Shown here piece after piece: positions 11,827-24,800 of a stretch of 64,000 nucleotides of DNA (position 1 is the stretch's first letter; each line of letters starts with the position of its first letter). Source of the DNA: Opisthocomus hoazin (Eukaryota; Chordata; Aves; Opisthocomiformes; Opisthocomidae); the NCBI RefSeq assembly GCF_030867145.1, contig NC_134454.1, positions 52,679,830 to 52,743,829 of the forward strand, written 5' to 3'. The position numbers and the translations under genes were made by a program. Under the pieces are notes generated by a model. The model was not told the DNA's origin. It did not search any database and saw only the letters and a list, made by a program, of their open reading frames with translations.

Positions 11827-14800
11827 ACCTAAGCATCGCTATGCTCTGAATATTTCTGTCCAATATGACCTGCAGGCACTTTTGAGAGAAAGCACAAAAG
11901 AGAGAGTAACAGGGAGAAAAGGAATAGCATAGTCACGCTTCTGTGTTTTTCTCTAAGTAGACATTTATGCTTTCATGTTATAGGGAGCCTGCAGCAGGGG
12001 TTTGTTAAGCTAGGACTGCCGTCTTTGGCATCTTCTACAGAACTGCAGCTTTCACCTGGTTTAGCTGACTCTCTTAAAACGCTCTTCTGCTCTAGGGAGT
12101 ACCACACAAAGTGGGTGCTCATCCTGTTTCACAGACTGAATCCACTAAAATTCACTTGTGGCCAGCACCACTGCAAATTTTTAAGAACAGGTATGGCCTG
12201 AGTTTGGAAAAACATAGCTTGTATCAGTAATTCAACAAGTGTAACCACACCTGCTTACTTATTATTTTTCCTCAGCTGTAGATCTCAAAGTGTTTTACAA
12301 GTCAGATAGCATTATCGTGTTTTTACTGATGGGAAAACTAATAATTTGCACAAACTTACTTAATGGGCCAGTGACTGGATTGGAACTGGAATCCCGGTCT
12401 CTCAAGTCCCACCGGGGCCCTGCCCGTAGATGGGTCTGCCAAGACAATACAGCAAGTGTTGAACTGGTGAATATGAAATGCATGTCCTGCAAGGCTCTGT
12501 TTATTTGCCACCCCCATGTGGGTAGTATTCTTTCAAAATGGTATTAGGAATTGTCTCAGCTTACTAGAATGGCCCAAGAAAACATGAAATTTCGGTTCTT
12601 TTAATCCTTTTTCTTTCAGTTTCTCCTTCTCATGTAGAACAGACTTGTCTCCCTTTTTCAATGGTGTTGCAAGCTACCATTTGTGTTAATTGACAGGGAA
12701 GTACATAAACATAACTGACATGAACTGAGTTTGTGAGAAATAAATGCATCAGCATAGTATTTTTTAGAGACTGTGACATATAATGCCAGAAAGCTGTAAT
12801 CTTGGGTTTTCTGATATGTTTTGTTGTTGTAGGAACTTCTAAACTGTGACTTTACTAATCTGATTTTACAGAAATATGGGAGGCCATGCTGAGTTTCCTA
12901 ATGTTGTCCAAAAGCTTAGCATGGACTGAAAATTTAAGGGGAAGTAGGTGCTACTCTTTCACAGAGTTAAAATAGACTAATGTTCTTTCCTTTCTGTTAC
13001 ATCATACACCCTATTTAAAAGGTCACTTGTAAAAAATAAATCTATTTGTATTAAGAAGTGTGCAGGCACTTGAAAAATTTAAAGGCAACATAAATGCAGA
13101 AAACAAAAATTTCTTTACATAGTATAAAGGAATAACGCTTCCAATGTCTGGGAATCAACCAACACGTAGCTGTTACCAACTGAAGGATGAAAGTCCACTT
13201 TGACAGAAGGTAGAAGCTCAATGCTAAAATGTCCATGGAACACCTCTATTCTGAAAGAAGAAGCCCTACAGATACCAAATACTGAGCTCGTATTTTTTGT
13301 GGCATAAAGGGAACATTCAGTCCCTTACAAATTTTATGAGATTTTTTTACCTTTTCTGCTATGATCAAAAGGTTATTCATTCACTCATAAAGGAGCTTGA
13401 AATATGTACTGCTGCTTTGTGGGTTTTACCCATCAGTTTCAAGAACGAACTTTTGGTCCGCCTACCAACAAGAAATACCCACTCTTGTTTAGACTACGTG
13501 AGCAATATGTTGTAATAGAATTGAGCCTGAGATACCCGAGATAAGTGAATGAGCCGGTGTATGAAGACACACAATAAAGATAAGAAAATAGTTCCTGACT
13601 ATTGCAGGAGTGAGCCAGAAGGACTAATACAATTGGTCAGCTGCACTTCTAAAATAATCATGACTGCCATACTGTAGGTCAAAAAAACTGCAGAAGCCAG
13701 CTTTCCTTATGATTGTAGCTTTTATTTTCCTGGAAATGAAAGGTCTTCTGAAAATATATTGTTAGCCAAAAAGGCACACATTGGTACAAGAAAATACAGC
13801 TGAAGCAGGAATGGAACATAGTAAATGAGGGCTATTCACAGCTAAATCTAACGTTCATTGTTGCGTCCCCATAGACACATGTCCTTACGCCTCTTCAAAT
13901 ATATACATATACACACATATACACGTAAGTGCACACATACATATAAGCAGAGAGACAGCCTATCTGGCCACCTACTGCATTAAACAGAACACAATTCAGA
14001 TAATGAAGAGTGGAACTAAAGAACTAAAACTCTCACCGGAGTTAATCCCATCGATTTCCACAGCAGTTATATGAAACTGTTCTGTGATTTGGACTTTTAG
14101 AATGGAAAAATAACCTAAGAAGCATAAAATCAGCTCTTCCACTTTGTCATAATTTTGAAATGAGAGGGTTTAGTTTTGTTCAAAGCTGTAGAAACTCAGC
14201 TGAGTTTGGCATGTGCGCATCTTGGAAAAGCAATGAGGCAGGATACCTGGGCACCTCTATGCACACACATTAGAATTCGTAGTGTGCTTTGCCTTTCTCC
14301 AAATCATAGTGAAAATAATACTAGTTCCTCTGAAAGAGGCCCATTTACCTTGAACTGGTGATTCACACAAAGCCTTCGTTCCAGTCAAAAAGAGGAAGAA
14401 ATAGTTTTCCACCGTGTGAAGATCATCTGGTGGCAGAAGTATTGATGGGACAAAGTAGACTTGAAAGGAAGTGGACCAAGAAGAACTGAAACAATTAACC
14501 TTTTTCTAGAGTGGTCAACTACATGCTAATGTCCTGCCACAGTACCTCTCTTATTTTAAACTCAGAGCTTTTAAACACTTCAGTTAGCATTTTAGTTAAT
14601 GTTTCTTTACATGTGCCTTTTCATGTAGTAGAGACAATAGAGGTACTTATTATATTTTGTGAGGGTCATTCAAATAGTTTTGATGATGTCCAAGAACCTA
14701 CGCATCTGGACATTCTTCAGCATTCTTAAAAATTCCCTGTTGTTACCCTCACAAAGATATATCTTTATGGCTTCAAATACATTATTTTAAGTAAAAATCT

Positions 14801-14877
14801 AAGACTTTACATTCAGAATTTATTTTTAGCAAATCAGTAAGATTATTCAGACCTGCTCTTGGGCCCTGGAGCCCCAT
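11827..14877. other. Intergenic with an ancient SINE-like relic
   Basis: Contains the MIR-like relic (12275-12410) and an AC/AT-rich microsatellite-like stretch near 13897-13950. No gene recognised. Confidence 0.45.
12275..12410 (+). repeat. Ancient MIR/L2-like relic
   Basis: Resembles the shared amniote MIR/L2-type sequence: CTCAAAGTGTTTTACAA, then ACTGATGGGAAAACTAA, and finally GGAATCCCGGTCTC after a stretch like the usual GGCAGAGCTGGGATT region. Heavily diverged, as expected for a pre-avian insertion. Recognition is from remembered consensus, not alignment. Confidence 0.5.
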
Positions 14878-15440
14878 GTTGCGCATCAATAAACCTGTCG
14901 CATTAACCCCCACCCTCCCACCGTGGGAAGGCAAAAAAGGAGGAAAAGGGAGAGAGACTTACAAATTGAATATTAAAACAGCTTTACTAATAACACTAAT
15001 AATATTAATAATATTAATAATATTAATAATAAGAGAAATAATGAAAATATACAAAACCGATACTGAATTTTCTGGAGCTGGGTCCCGCCAGCAGCTGCTG
15101 GGCAGCACCAGGCAGTCCCGGACTGAATCTGGCAGCAGACAGGAGCGGGACTCAGGAATGCACGGATTGGAATCTGGATCAGGATCACAGGCAGGCCAAG
15201 GGGCAGGGTCCTCTTCAGAAGCCGGCCATGGACGAAGAGATCAAGACCCTCATGATCCCCCAGCTTTAAACTGGATATGACGTGCATGGCATGGAACACC
15301 TCGTTTCTCAATGTCGCATCATCTGCTCTGTCCGCCCCTCCCCGCAAGTGCAACCCTTTGCAACTCCTCACTTGCAGGACCCAAGAGATCTGTCGGTGAC
15401 CTTGGCTGCTGTAGTAATAATTATAAACAGGGGCCTTTTC
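14878..15440 (-). mobile_element. Probable ERV LTR, reverse (edges approximate)
   Basis: On the minus strand it has an AATAAA-poor, T-rich middle with a (TTA/ATT)n run, a C/G-rich promoter-like half, and a purine-poor end similar in layout to the other ERVL-like LTRs here (GTTCCATGCC, CCACGGTGGGAGGGT). No internal region is attached. Confidence 0.55.
14996..15032. repeat. AT-rich (AAT)n-type microsatellite
   Basis: Repeated aatattaat/aataatatt units inside the LTR at 14878-15440. Confidence 0.8.
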
Positions 15441-16080
15441 CTGTATTCCATTCCCATTGTTAGGTCAGTATAACTATAAACTTCAGATGTTATCAGCTTT
15501 GGAGCAGACACTGTCTGTCAAATACGCAGCCAACTTCAGAAAAATGCAGTTACTTAGAAGAACTTAGCTGTAAAGAAGATTCACTAAAAGAGAATTGGTT
15601 CTATGTTAACCAAAACCAGGACACTGCTTTATGAGTTTATTTAGCTTCCTGAAGTGTAATGTACCTTGTAGTTTGCCAAATTATAAGTTAATAATTAAAA
15701 GTAGTGTTATGGCAGTCTAAAACACATTTCATAGCAGAACTCTTATAATTATTTTTTAGATGTCAGAAAGTAGTAATTGACTAGATTTGTCACTTCCGAT
15801 GCAATACTGTTGCTTTCTGAGATGCTGTTCAATCAGGTATCAAAAGTAGGTGTTAATTTTGCCTTAGTGATAATTTCCAATACTTACTAGTATTCAGCTC
15901 TCTAACACATTTGTTTTAATCTATATTAAGTATTCATACATAAACAGTGGTATTTTTCTCTGCATATAGTAGATCTCTTTCAAAATGGGTCTCAAGGCTG
16001 AAACTGTCAGGAAGCACAAGGGCAATTTTAGACTCATCTCCCACAACCAGCAAATAGAAGTAGCCACTCCTGTGAGTCTC
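15441..16080. other. Spacer, nothing recognised
   Basis: AT-rich, no element or gene seen. Confidence 0.4.
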
Positions 16081-16650
16081 CTATGGAAGTCTTTCCCTCT
16101 CGGTAAAGAAATGCTTCCTGGTGTCCAGTCTAAACCTCCTCTGACACAGCTTTGAACCATTCCCACGGGTCCTACCACCGGATCCCAGGGAGAAGAGCTC
16201 AGCACCTCCCTTTCCACGTCCCCTCCTCAGGAAGCTGCAGAGAGCAATGAGATCCCCCCTCAGCCTTCTTCTCTCCAAGCGCAAAGTCCTCAAGCGCTTC
16301 TCACAGGACACTCCCTCCAGCCCTTCCAACAGCTTTGTTGCCCTCCTCCAGATGCATTCGAGTACCTTCACATCCTTCTGAAATTGTGGGGCCCAGAACT
16401 GCAGACAGTGCTCCAGCTGAGGCCACACAATGCTGAACACCACGGGATGATCCCCTCCGTTGGCCGTCTGCCTGTGCTGTGTTTGATGCACCCCGCGGCG
16501 CAGAGGTTTGCCCTCTGGGCTGGCTCACGCTGAGCCTGCTGTCAGCCAGGACTCCCACGTCCCTCTCTGCAGGGCTGTTCGCCAGACACTTCTTCCCCAG
16601 TTCGTACTTGTGCCCAGCATTCCTCTGTCCTAGGTGCAGACTGCAGACAT
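16081..16650 (-). mobile_element. CR1 LINE fragment, older subfamily
   Basis: Reverse strand reads the terminal ORF2 part and its upstream segment ([16 protein letters not shown], then LEGVSCEKRLRTLRLE-type text), with stops and frame breaks. It lacks the very 3' tail. A short TCCTAGGTGCAGA unit occurs twice near 16630-16670. Confidence 0.85.
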
Positions 16651-17314
16651 TACTCCTTCCTAGGTGCAGAGTTGTCTTCTACTGTCAAATATCTGCCCGA
16701 CCTGGAAGCAGTTGGAGTCTAATTGTAGAACATGAGAAATGTTACAGAATTTTTAACAAATCAATCCAAACTCTTTTCATCTCGGACATCTATACATAAT
16801 ATAATGGAAGGACTACAACTGGCTTTCACTCTACTTTTACTTGGTATAAATGGAAGCCCAGTTTTGGACCAGGCCACCACCCCTTACCCTATGCCATCTG
16901 GAATCTTTAGAGTGGTGTCTCTAAGGATCTTGACAGAATCCCCATTCTGATGTTAAGTCAAGGCCACAGATTACGGCACAGAAGTGGAGGACAGCTGTAC
17001 TTCTGGATTTCTGCAAATCCCACAGCTAGTAAAACCCCTCCTTCAGTAAGTGGAAAACAATCCCCCATATCTTTTTCCCTCTTTCCCTCAACTTAGAGCA
17101 ATATGTGATCACTAGACAGGAAATAAACATAAATATATCCATGGTGCAAATTCAGTTTCACTGGCCTGGGAAAATTCAGTCTCACTGCTAACTTTAGGGT
17201 AGGTCAGAGAACTTTTGGAAATCTTTGGGGATCATTATGAACAGCAGTAGCAACCCTAAATGCTGCAGATCTTGAAGTTGTCTGGAATAAATTAATCAGG
17301 CTCATGTTTTAACC
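16651..17314. other. Spacer, nothing recognised
   Basis: No gene or repeat signature seen. Confidence 0.4.
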
Positions 17315-17999
17315 TGACAGTGGGCAACTCAGCACCTGACAACTGCTCACCCACCCCTCCCCTTGCCCCCCAGCAGGATGGAGTGGGGAATGGACAAACG
17401 GGAAAACTCGTGGGCTGAGGTAAAGACAGTTTAAGGAGACAACAAAAGAACTACTACCACTACTACTACTGAATACGCAAAACAAGCTATACACAATACA
17501 GTTTCTCTCACCACCCAATGACCAGCGGTGTTGCCAGTCCCTGAGCAGTAATCGCAGAACCCATGGATTTCCCGGAGCTCACAAATTTCATGGGTTTTGC
17601 TGAACTTGCGGGTTTTGTTGAACTCACCAAACTCATGGAAAAAGACCAAACTCATGGAAAAGATCGAACTCCCAGAAAAGGGAGAGTTGCTGCCTGCTGG
17701 CCAGCCTCCATGTATAGACTCAGCTTGACGTCCATGGTGTGGAATATTTCCACTGGCCAGCTTGGGCTGTCTGCCTGGCTGCGCTCCCTTCCAGCTCCTG
17801 CACACCTGCTCATGGGCTGAACATGGCAGACTTGAAAAAGTTCTTCATTTCTTATCAACAACTAAACACATCAATGTATTATCAACATTCTTCTCATACT
17901 AAATCCAAAACACCTCGTACTAAATCCAGAATATCTCATGCTAAATACACAGCAGCTACTAGGGTGAAAATTAACCCTATCCCAGCTGAAACCAAGACA
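17315..17999 (-). mobile_element. Solo ERVL-like LTR, reverse
   Basis: On the minus strand it opens TGTCTTGGTTTCAGCTGGGA and continues TAGGGTTAATTTTC, the same opening as the LTR at 28264-28680. It ends TTGCCCACTGTCA. About 685 bp, longer than its relatives because of short internal repeats near 17575-17680 (units like CAAACTCATGG). No internal retroviral region adjoins. Confidence 0.8.
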
Positions 18000-20900
18000 C
18001 AAGGCTATGACAACTGCAGCATTTAGGGTTGCTACTGCTTTGTACCCCAAGATGCACCAGTACACCCTGTTTATGAATGCGTACCGGTTCCCTCAGTCTT
18101 GAAAAACTGCTTTTGGGCTCCTCAGGATTTAACTCTTTGTTTAATCAAAGGACCTTTGTCCTGGATCACTGACAATGATCTAGATCAATGCCAATAGTGG
18201 GGACAAAATGAATGGATGGGCCCCCAGTGAAACATCTTTCTAGATTCCTGTCAGTTACACCCAGACACTGTGGGAAAATATGTGTGACGTGGTGTTGTTA
18301 CTAGATGTATGTGCGTAGCTGCCACAACAGGAGTAACATGGAATGGTGGTGATTATATTATTTCTCCTGTGCATGAATGTCAATGCAATGTAACAGCAAC
18401 AGAGAATAATGGTTTAATGTTTGCAACACTAGAATAGTGTGGTGGTCTGTGTACCTAACCAGAGCACCATATTTTCCTTGGGAGGGCAGAGTTCTGAAAC
18501 AGTATGAAACCATATATGGAAAATGAACATGTCTTTACGTGATCCCATTGTCAGCTGGCTCCTAGCAGTAAGCAAATATGTACAGGAGCAAAACGTATTT
18601 TCAGGAAGCACTACAAATATTTGTCAAAAACTTTATGCTAAGTGTCCTAGAACAAAGTACCACAGACGTTCTGGGTAACTCCATAGGAGGCCCTTTAATT
18701 AGATCAAATTTCCAAGACAGAAAATGCACACTTCACCTACATCAGTGTGCTTTTCAAGTAAATCTCTTAATCACTGGTGTCATGGAGGCATCTCAGAGAG
18801 CATCTCAGTGAGTCTTGGAGGCAATCTCAGATTTCCTTTCAGATGAAACTACATCGTATAAACATGTGCTACAAATGCTAACAGGCATTTTGTGCATGGG
18901 ACTAGACTAGGGCTAGCCCAATGTAACATCCCTGTAATGATTCAAGTAGCACCAGGTCTCCCAGATCAGCTGTTTCTAGGTCTGTTCCTGTCGGAGCACA
19001 TTACTAGCTGTTCTACACATCAGAAAGGATCTTCATTTTCAACTGATGTTATTGTCAAGAAACCAAGGGCAAGGTATCTCCTTCCACAACCCTCTAAATT
19101 AAATTTGCAACCAAGTCAACTAGTCACTCTTTAGAATTTTCTTCCTAAATCATCAGTTGAAAAAGAATAGATCATAATCTTTCAACCGTCTTTGCAGAGA
19201 ACAAGTTATTTTACTGTGATACATTTAACTTTATCTTGAAGTTTTAAAAGTAACCACAGTGCTTTCCAGGCAATTTCTAGACCGTCACCTATATAATCTA
19301 AGACAAGCTATATCTTGTTTTCTTCAATTACTGCAACACATACGTCCTAAAAGAAAGTAAAATAATGTCTTTGATGCCTTGAGATGCAGCCTAAACATTA
19401 TGGAATTCCTGTTTACACCAGCTATAATTCATCAGAATACATACCTGAAACTACTGCAAAAATCTTGGCTGCGATGAAGTACCATGAGTCTATCAGGAAA
19501 TAAAACAATCTCTTGCCAAACGTAACAACGATATAGGGCAGAATTTAACTCCCACTGACCAAGACTTTTCCTTCCTTTTTATTGAACAGTTTTGTGGAAT
19601 GTGGGAATGCTTTACACACAGAGGTTTCTACAACACAGATCAACACGACTTGCTGTGATATCTCTTAACTTGGCACATCAACCTTCTAAGGCAGCCTAAA
19701 CATACCACTTGCTTGAGCAGTCCCTGAGCTCCAGCTGGTAATCAGAAGTTAAGAGTTTGCAGGTGGCTATGGGGTTGTACCAGCTTATTTAGATTTTTAA
19801 TGATGAGACGAGCATTATGCTAAACATGTCACTGAATATGGCAACTTAGTTTTTGGCTTTCCTGTAATAGTGTCATATCAGACAAACTTCTTTTTTTTAT
19901 TACTAAAAATCTACACCCCTCTTTTTAAGTGATACACAAGAAGCTTAAGAAAATTTTAAAAAGAAACCTCAGTTTTGTCTGAAAAATAGTGTGTCCAGTT
20001 ATATAAATAGAATTCAATTTAAAAATAGCTTTCCACTGCCTTGAAAAGGAAGCAGAGCTGTTTTTCCCTATGTGTTCTTTTATCTTTCAGAAAGCAGAGG
20101 CCTCTGAAGTCCACTGCTACAGTGAGTTTAGATTATTTATCATTTGTTAACCTGTCTTGCTAGCTCAAGCAAATGAATTAGTTGTATGATGAGGCGCTCT
20201 GTGAATCTTCACCTGGATGCTGCTAATGCCACAGTTTAAGGATACATCCTTCCTATGCTGCTCTCCCACTGCCAACTCGCTTTCTACTAGGTGCTTATTG
20301 CATGTTGTGTAAGAAACCATGTGTGTGTGTGTAGAACAAAGCGGCATCTTGAACTTGCCCCTTTCATCCACTGACAGCCGGTGTAAAAGGAGGAGGAGAA
20401 TCACACCCTGCCAGCATACCTCCAAGCTTATGTCAGTCTCCAATACAGATGACACAGCCGGAGGAACGTTTCTATGAACAAGAGTGTTCATAGAAAGAAA
20501 TACTATTTTTGAAGCCACAAAAAATCAAGCCACACACAAAATTGTGCTGAAACACGCCTGAACTAAAGATGTGTGAGTATGGACTTACAGCAAAAAACCT
20601 TAACTTGATTGAGGAAAGGTGGCTCTTACCCTGGTAGCATGGAGTCCATCACTGGCACATCTTAATAAAGCCCTGCAATGCTATTTTCAGATGCTTCCAC
20701 TATTTTTTTATGGCAATTGGGAGACAGTGCCAGGCCAGAAACTCTATCAGTCTTTTCCGCCGTGATGAATTAGGCATACATGTAGCTGTAAATGAGTTTA
20801 TTCAGCATGATGATTGTTCCTCATATTCTTGTGAATATGCGTACTGAATGTCTGTTCAGGGTTCTGTGTACCCAGCTGCGGCATGGCAATGAGTTGTTCT

Positions 20901-21381
20901 CCAAGTCTGGAAGAAGCAGCACGGCTGTATGATCCTGGCTGAAATCCAGCCTTCCAGCATACCAAGGCCGTGGCCTCTGCTCACCATGAACACAAGAGGG
21001 TGCTGGTTACCGTGTAGAGATTTTGCTTTTGGAAAATCTAGGTCTTAGTTTTGGAGAGGAAAATCTAGCCGGAAATCTGCTGCCCAGAAGAACTATGAGC
21101 TGAGAATCGACGAGACAGGATGAAGCTAAGCAGGCTGCATGAAATCTCTGAGGGAGCTAATCAAATAAGTTTCCTTAACAGTGTTGAAGTTACAGATGTA
21201 CATTATGCCTTTACTGTTGCATCCGTCTTCTTACTTTACCCTTCTTAAAGAGGGTAGCATTATCTGAACTAAGTTGTCCTGACACACTGCTGCTAGAGAT
21301 GTCCATCATGTAGCCCTACCCTTCAGGGTTTGAAGCCAGACAAGAAGTTAATCTTATCTGAACAGTGTGCCTTTGTCTGAT
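18000..21381. other. Intergenic, no gene recognised
   Basis: Short frames near 18578-18811 and 18892-19134 lack family resemblance. A perfect 11-bp hairpin with a 6-base loop lies at 20469-20496. Confidence 0.45.
20469..20496. repeat. Short perfect hairpin
   Basis: TTTCTATGAAC and GTTCATAGAAA are separated by six bases (aagagt). Too short to assign a role. Confidence 0.7.
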
Positions 21382-21466
21382 AATCACAGAATCACAGAAT
21401 CACAGAGTGGTAGGGGTTGGAAGGGACCTCTGTGGGTCATCTAGTCCAATCCCCCTGCCAAAGCAT
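21382..21466 (-). mobile_element. CR1 LINE 3' tip
   Basis: Three tandem ATCACAGA units, then GGGGTTGGAAGGGACCTCTG and TCATCTAGTCCAA: the reverse-complement CR1 tail. Only about 85 bp, directly abutting the LTR-like block on its right. Confidence 0.85.
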
Positions 21467-21894
21467 AAGCAGGAGATGGCTGTCAAAAGCCGAAGTTTAA
21501 TTGATGTATTACTAGCCCAGCTAGTAAACCATGAAGAAATGCTTAAACTTGCCAAAAGAAACAGGTAATTAGGGGGAAAGGTAATTCTGGCAGGGGGAGA
21601 TTGTGACCACCGACTCATGGACCACCTACCCCAGTTATACCCCAAACACAAATGGTGTACTAATTTAAATGCTGGGAGAACAGACCTTAACCATTCATTT
21701 AGTAGAATAACAGTGCATATTGTATTGAATATGTTAATGCTTTGTGTATAAATAACTGTTCATTCGAAAGCTTGGTGTGCTGTTTTGAGACGGACGTCCG
21801 TATATACGCAACTATGCAACAAAATACATCTGCTCTGTGTGTGTATTGGTGTTTCACACACTGGGTAAGAGAATCCTGATTTTTTGGGACAACA
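21467..21894 (+). mobile_element. Divergent LTR related to family A, forward
   Basis: Shares GGCAGGGGGAGATTGTGACC near 21590, and the 3' end (CATCTGCTCTGTGTGTGTAT, then CACACTGGGTAAGAGAATCC and TTTTGGGACAACA) with family A. The middle is different and the poly(A) signal is degraded. Left edge approximate because it abuts a CR1 tip. Confidence 0.65.
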
Positions 21895-24800
21895 GTAGTA
21901 TTGAAAAAGGATGCAATATCATTGTGGTGTTTCAGTATTATTGTGGTGTTGTAGCATCATTATGTCAGGACATGGATATTTGGATACAATTGCTACAGAT
22001 TTCCCCTGGATGATGCTTCTGCAAAGCCATTGCAGCTCAAAAGTAGTGCTGGGGACCCTTCATGCCTCCAGAAATGTCGATGAGCTTTTCTACTCCCTTT
22101 TGGCCTAGTTTGTTGTCTTGTCGTGAGATCATGCTCACCTAGGCACAGCTGATGAATCTACTGCTGAACTCTTCCATCCTGTTTTGTAAAAACAGCGGAA
22201 GCAGCAAGTGATGGAGTGTGTCTGTTGTGTATAGTTGTTGGGGATATTTTGGCAACACAGAAATGGCCCTATCAACTTGCCACGTCACGTATACTATGCC
22301 TGCTAAGCAGGTTACTTGCACAGGTGAGCAGCTGGCAGCCCTGATTAGCAGAAGCCAGTGATAGTGAATTCCCTGATATAGTGCCAAAAGATGTTCTGCT
22401 GAAATAAAAATTAGTCAAAATACACAGTTTGGAAGGAACAGTAGGAATCTGAAGATGGACGTGAGATGGACATGGGCTTGTGCTCTTGATGATAATTTCT
22501 TATAAAACATAGGTGCTTATTAATAACTGTTTTGATGATAAAGCAGAGATAAGGTAAGAAACATTAAATTTGTTCACAGAAATCGTACCTATCCCTTCTA
22601 AGGAAGAGATATTTATTTGCATTTGTCATCTATTCTTATATTTATTGTGGTTCATGAAAGATTGATTTTGACATGCAGAAGGTAACTGAGGAAGGACTAC
22701 AAAAAACATCAGATTTCATGAGAAACCATCCGTTAGGGGAATCAGGATGGATCCAGCAGCCCAAGGGAGGTGAAGCTGCAGCAGCTCCATGTCCCCAGGT
22801 CCAGGTGCTAGTGAGGCTGAGCATCTGTTCCCAGCAGACACATGCACACAGAGCATATGTATACACCACACGTGCATTTTTACACATGGCCAGCCACATA
22901 ACTAACACAGACAAACACACAGAGCACTCGCGTGAACACTAGCAGTGCCAATGGCCTCATCCTGCTCCTTGGAACAAAACCAGTAACATGTTGTTCATAA
23001 GAAGTGCAGTAGCAACCAGGGAAGATGTTTAGTTGTTCCACATGAAGAACCAGAAGAAATGGCCAAAAGTACATAGTGAAACTTGTTACAAGGTGTGGCA
23101 GCTTGGCCAAGTGTGACACACTTCCATAAGGTGGAGGTCATGAGGGCCTGTAGAGGCAGATGGTAGACCTGCAGGCTGTGTCAGTACCCTCTGCACCCAG
23201 AGCCATCTTGAGCCCAGCTCCCCAGACCCTGCCATGAGAATCAAGCAAGGGTATGGGTCTTCATGAGTCATGTGTGGTTAATACCGCGTACCCAGGGGAG
23301 GAATGAGCCACTCAATTGTGATCATCTCCAGGTGCGCAGGAGTGGCTCCAGACTGGGTTTCCCTTGAATGGAGAGCAATGACCAGAATCCCCAAGTCCTA
23401 GTTTCAGAAAGAGGTGACTGTTTCTGGTTTTATAGGTTACATTGCTTTGGGCAAGACTTTCTCACCTCCTAGAAAAGATATTTTACCTTGTTTGTCTCTT
23501 CACCTGTCTATCAAGTAACTGACATAATCCAGACTTACCTTTTCCTTTCTTCAATTTTTTCTGATTTTCCCACCTTTTAAGCCTGACCAAATTGCTATAG
23601 ACTCAACTCAGTTTTCCTCTACACATTCAATAACCCTAGCATAGGTTATCATATCCCTCCTCTAGAAACTTTTGCCCTAAATCTTTCCATCTACCACATA
23701 CTCCACACTTTCACCCCATGGCAATGGTCCTAGTAATACTAATCTTATTGCTCACTAGTATTATTCCACCTCATGAGCCATACGAAACATTCTTACTAGT
23801 GAGCTACAGTGGTTTGCCAGAGGGATCCTACTGAGTACACCAATTTAATGTCATGGTTCTTTATAATTTCCCACCAAGAACACAAAACAAGATTCTGCTT
23901 AGGTAAGTTAGGTGTTTAGTAAGTATCTAAGTAGTAAATAAATTATAATAATGTTAATTATAATTATAATATAAAATGTTGTTCGTAATACTAATAGTAC
24001 TGATACTAGTACTCTTTTCAGATGCCCTGGGTTTATGACTGAGTTGAAGACACGTGGGACTTTGAAGAATGTATTGAAATTTCCTACTGCATGTGTCCAA
24101 ATATGTCATTGGAGAGACTGGTCTTTCTTTAGAATTATTTGCTTTGTATGATTCTAACTGTTATTGACAGGAATTAAATTGTTATCAACGGATTCTGTAC
24201 AGTATTATTATTTAATATGTTTTTAAAAGTTCGCTTTTATCCAATTTTTCGGGCTAAATTTTCTCCTTGCTAAATCTCTGGGAAAAGATTTCACAGATCG
24301 TCCAGTTTCCCAAAGTTTCAAAGAGCCAAAACTGAGATGACGTCACTTAATAAAACCATCCCAAGGCTGTGTCACAAATACCTTTGACTTTACATGCATT
24401 GTTAGCTTCACATGCCATATCAAAAGCACGTGAACGACATCTTGTCATTGCAACCTTTTTTCCTGTGTACTCCAGCTGTCAGTCATTTATAATAGTCACT
24501 AGGCATTTTGTGTATTGCGTTGTAAACTCATTGGGACAGAATCCTATCTTTGCATTTCTGAAGTGCAAGATCTACTTAGGATGCTGACTAGGTAAATAGT
24601 TAATACCATCCGTCAACTCTAACATTCAGTCAACCTCATGTCAGCAGGACAGCTTGAAGTTCCTCATGTAGGGGGAAAAAATATTCTGATGCCAGGAAGC
24701 AAGCTGGTTTCCTCTCTGTCCTGGGGTCAATATGGGAAAGTTCTGTAATTCCTCTAGTCCATGTCAACGCTTGTCCCCAGGTCCTCAGTGGCTCTAAAGG

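Noticed and set aside
14876..15371. 134- and 132-codon frames on both strands
   Set aside because: Both lie within an LTR-like element with a microsatellite; they are low complexity and mutually antisense.
18027..18437. Cysteine-containing forward frame with few stops next to the 17.3-18.0 kb LTR, considered as an envelope-like relic
   Set aside because: Three internal stops in about 136 codons is not clearly below chance. Its orientation is opposite to the neighbouring LTR, and no family was recognised.
23560..23880. Stretch resembling mitochondrial-type coding sequence (possible numt)
   Set aside because: Only a short hydrophobic reading gave that impression; no mitochondrial gene block could be matched.
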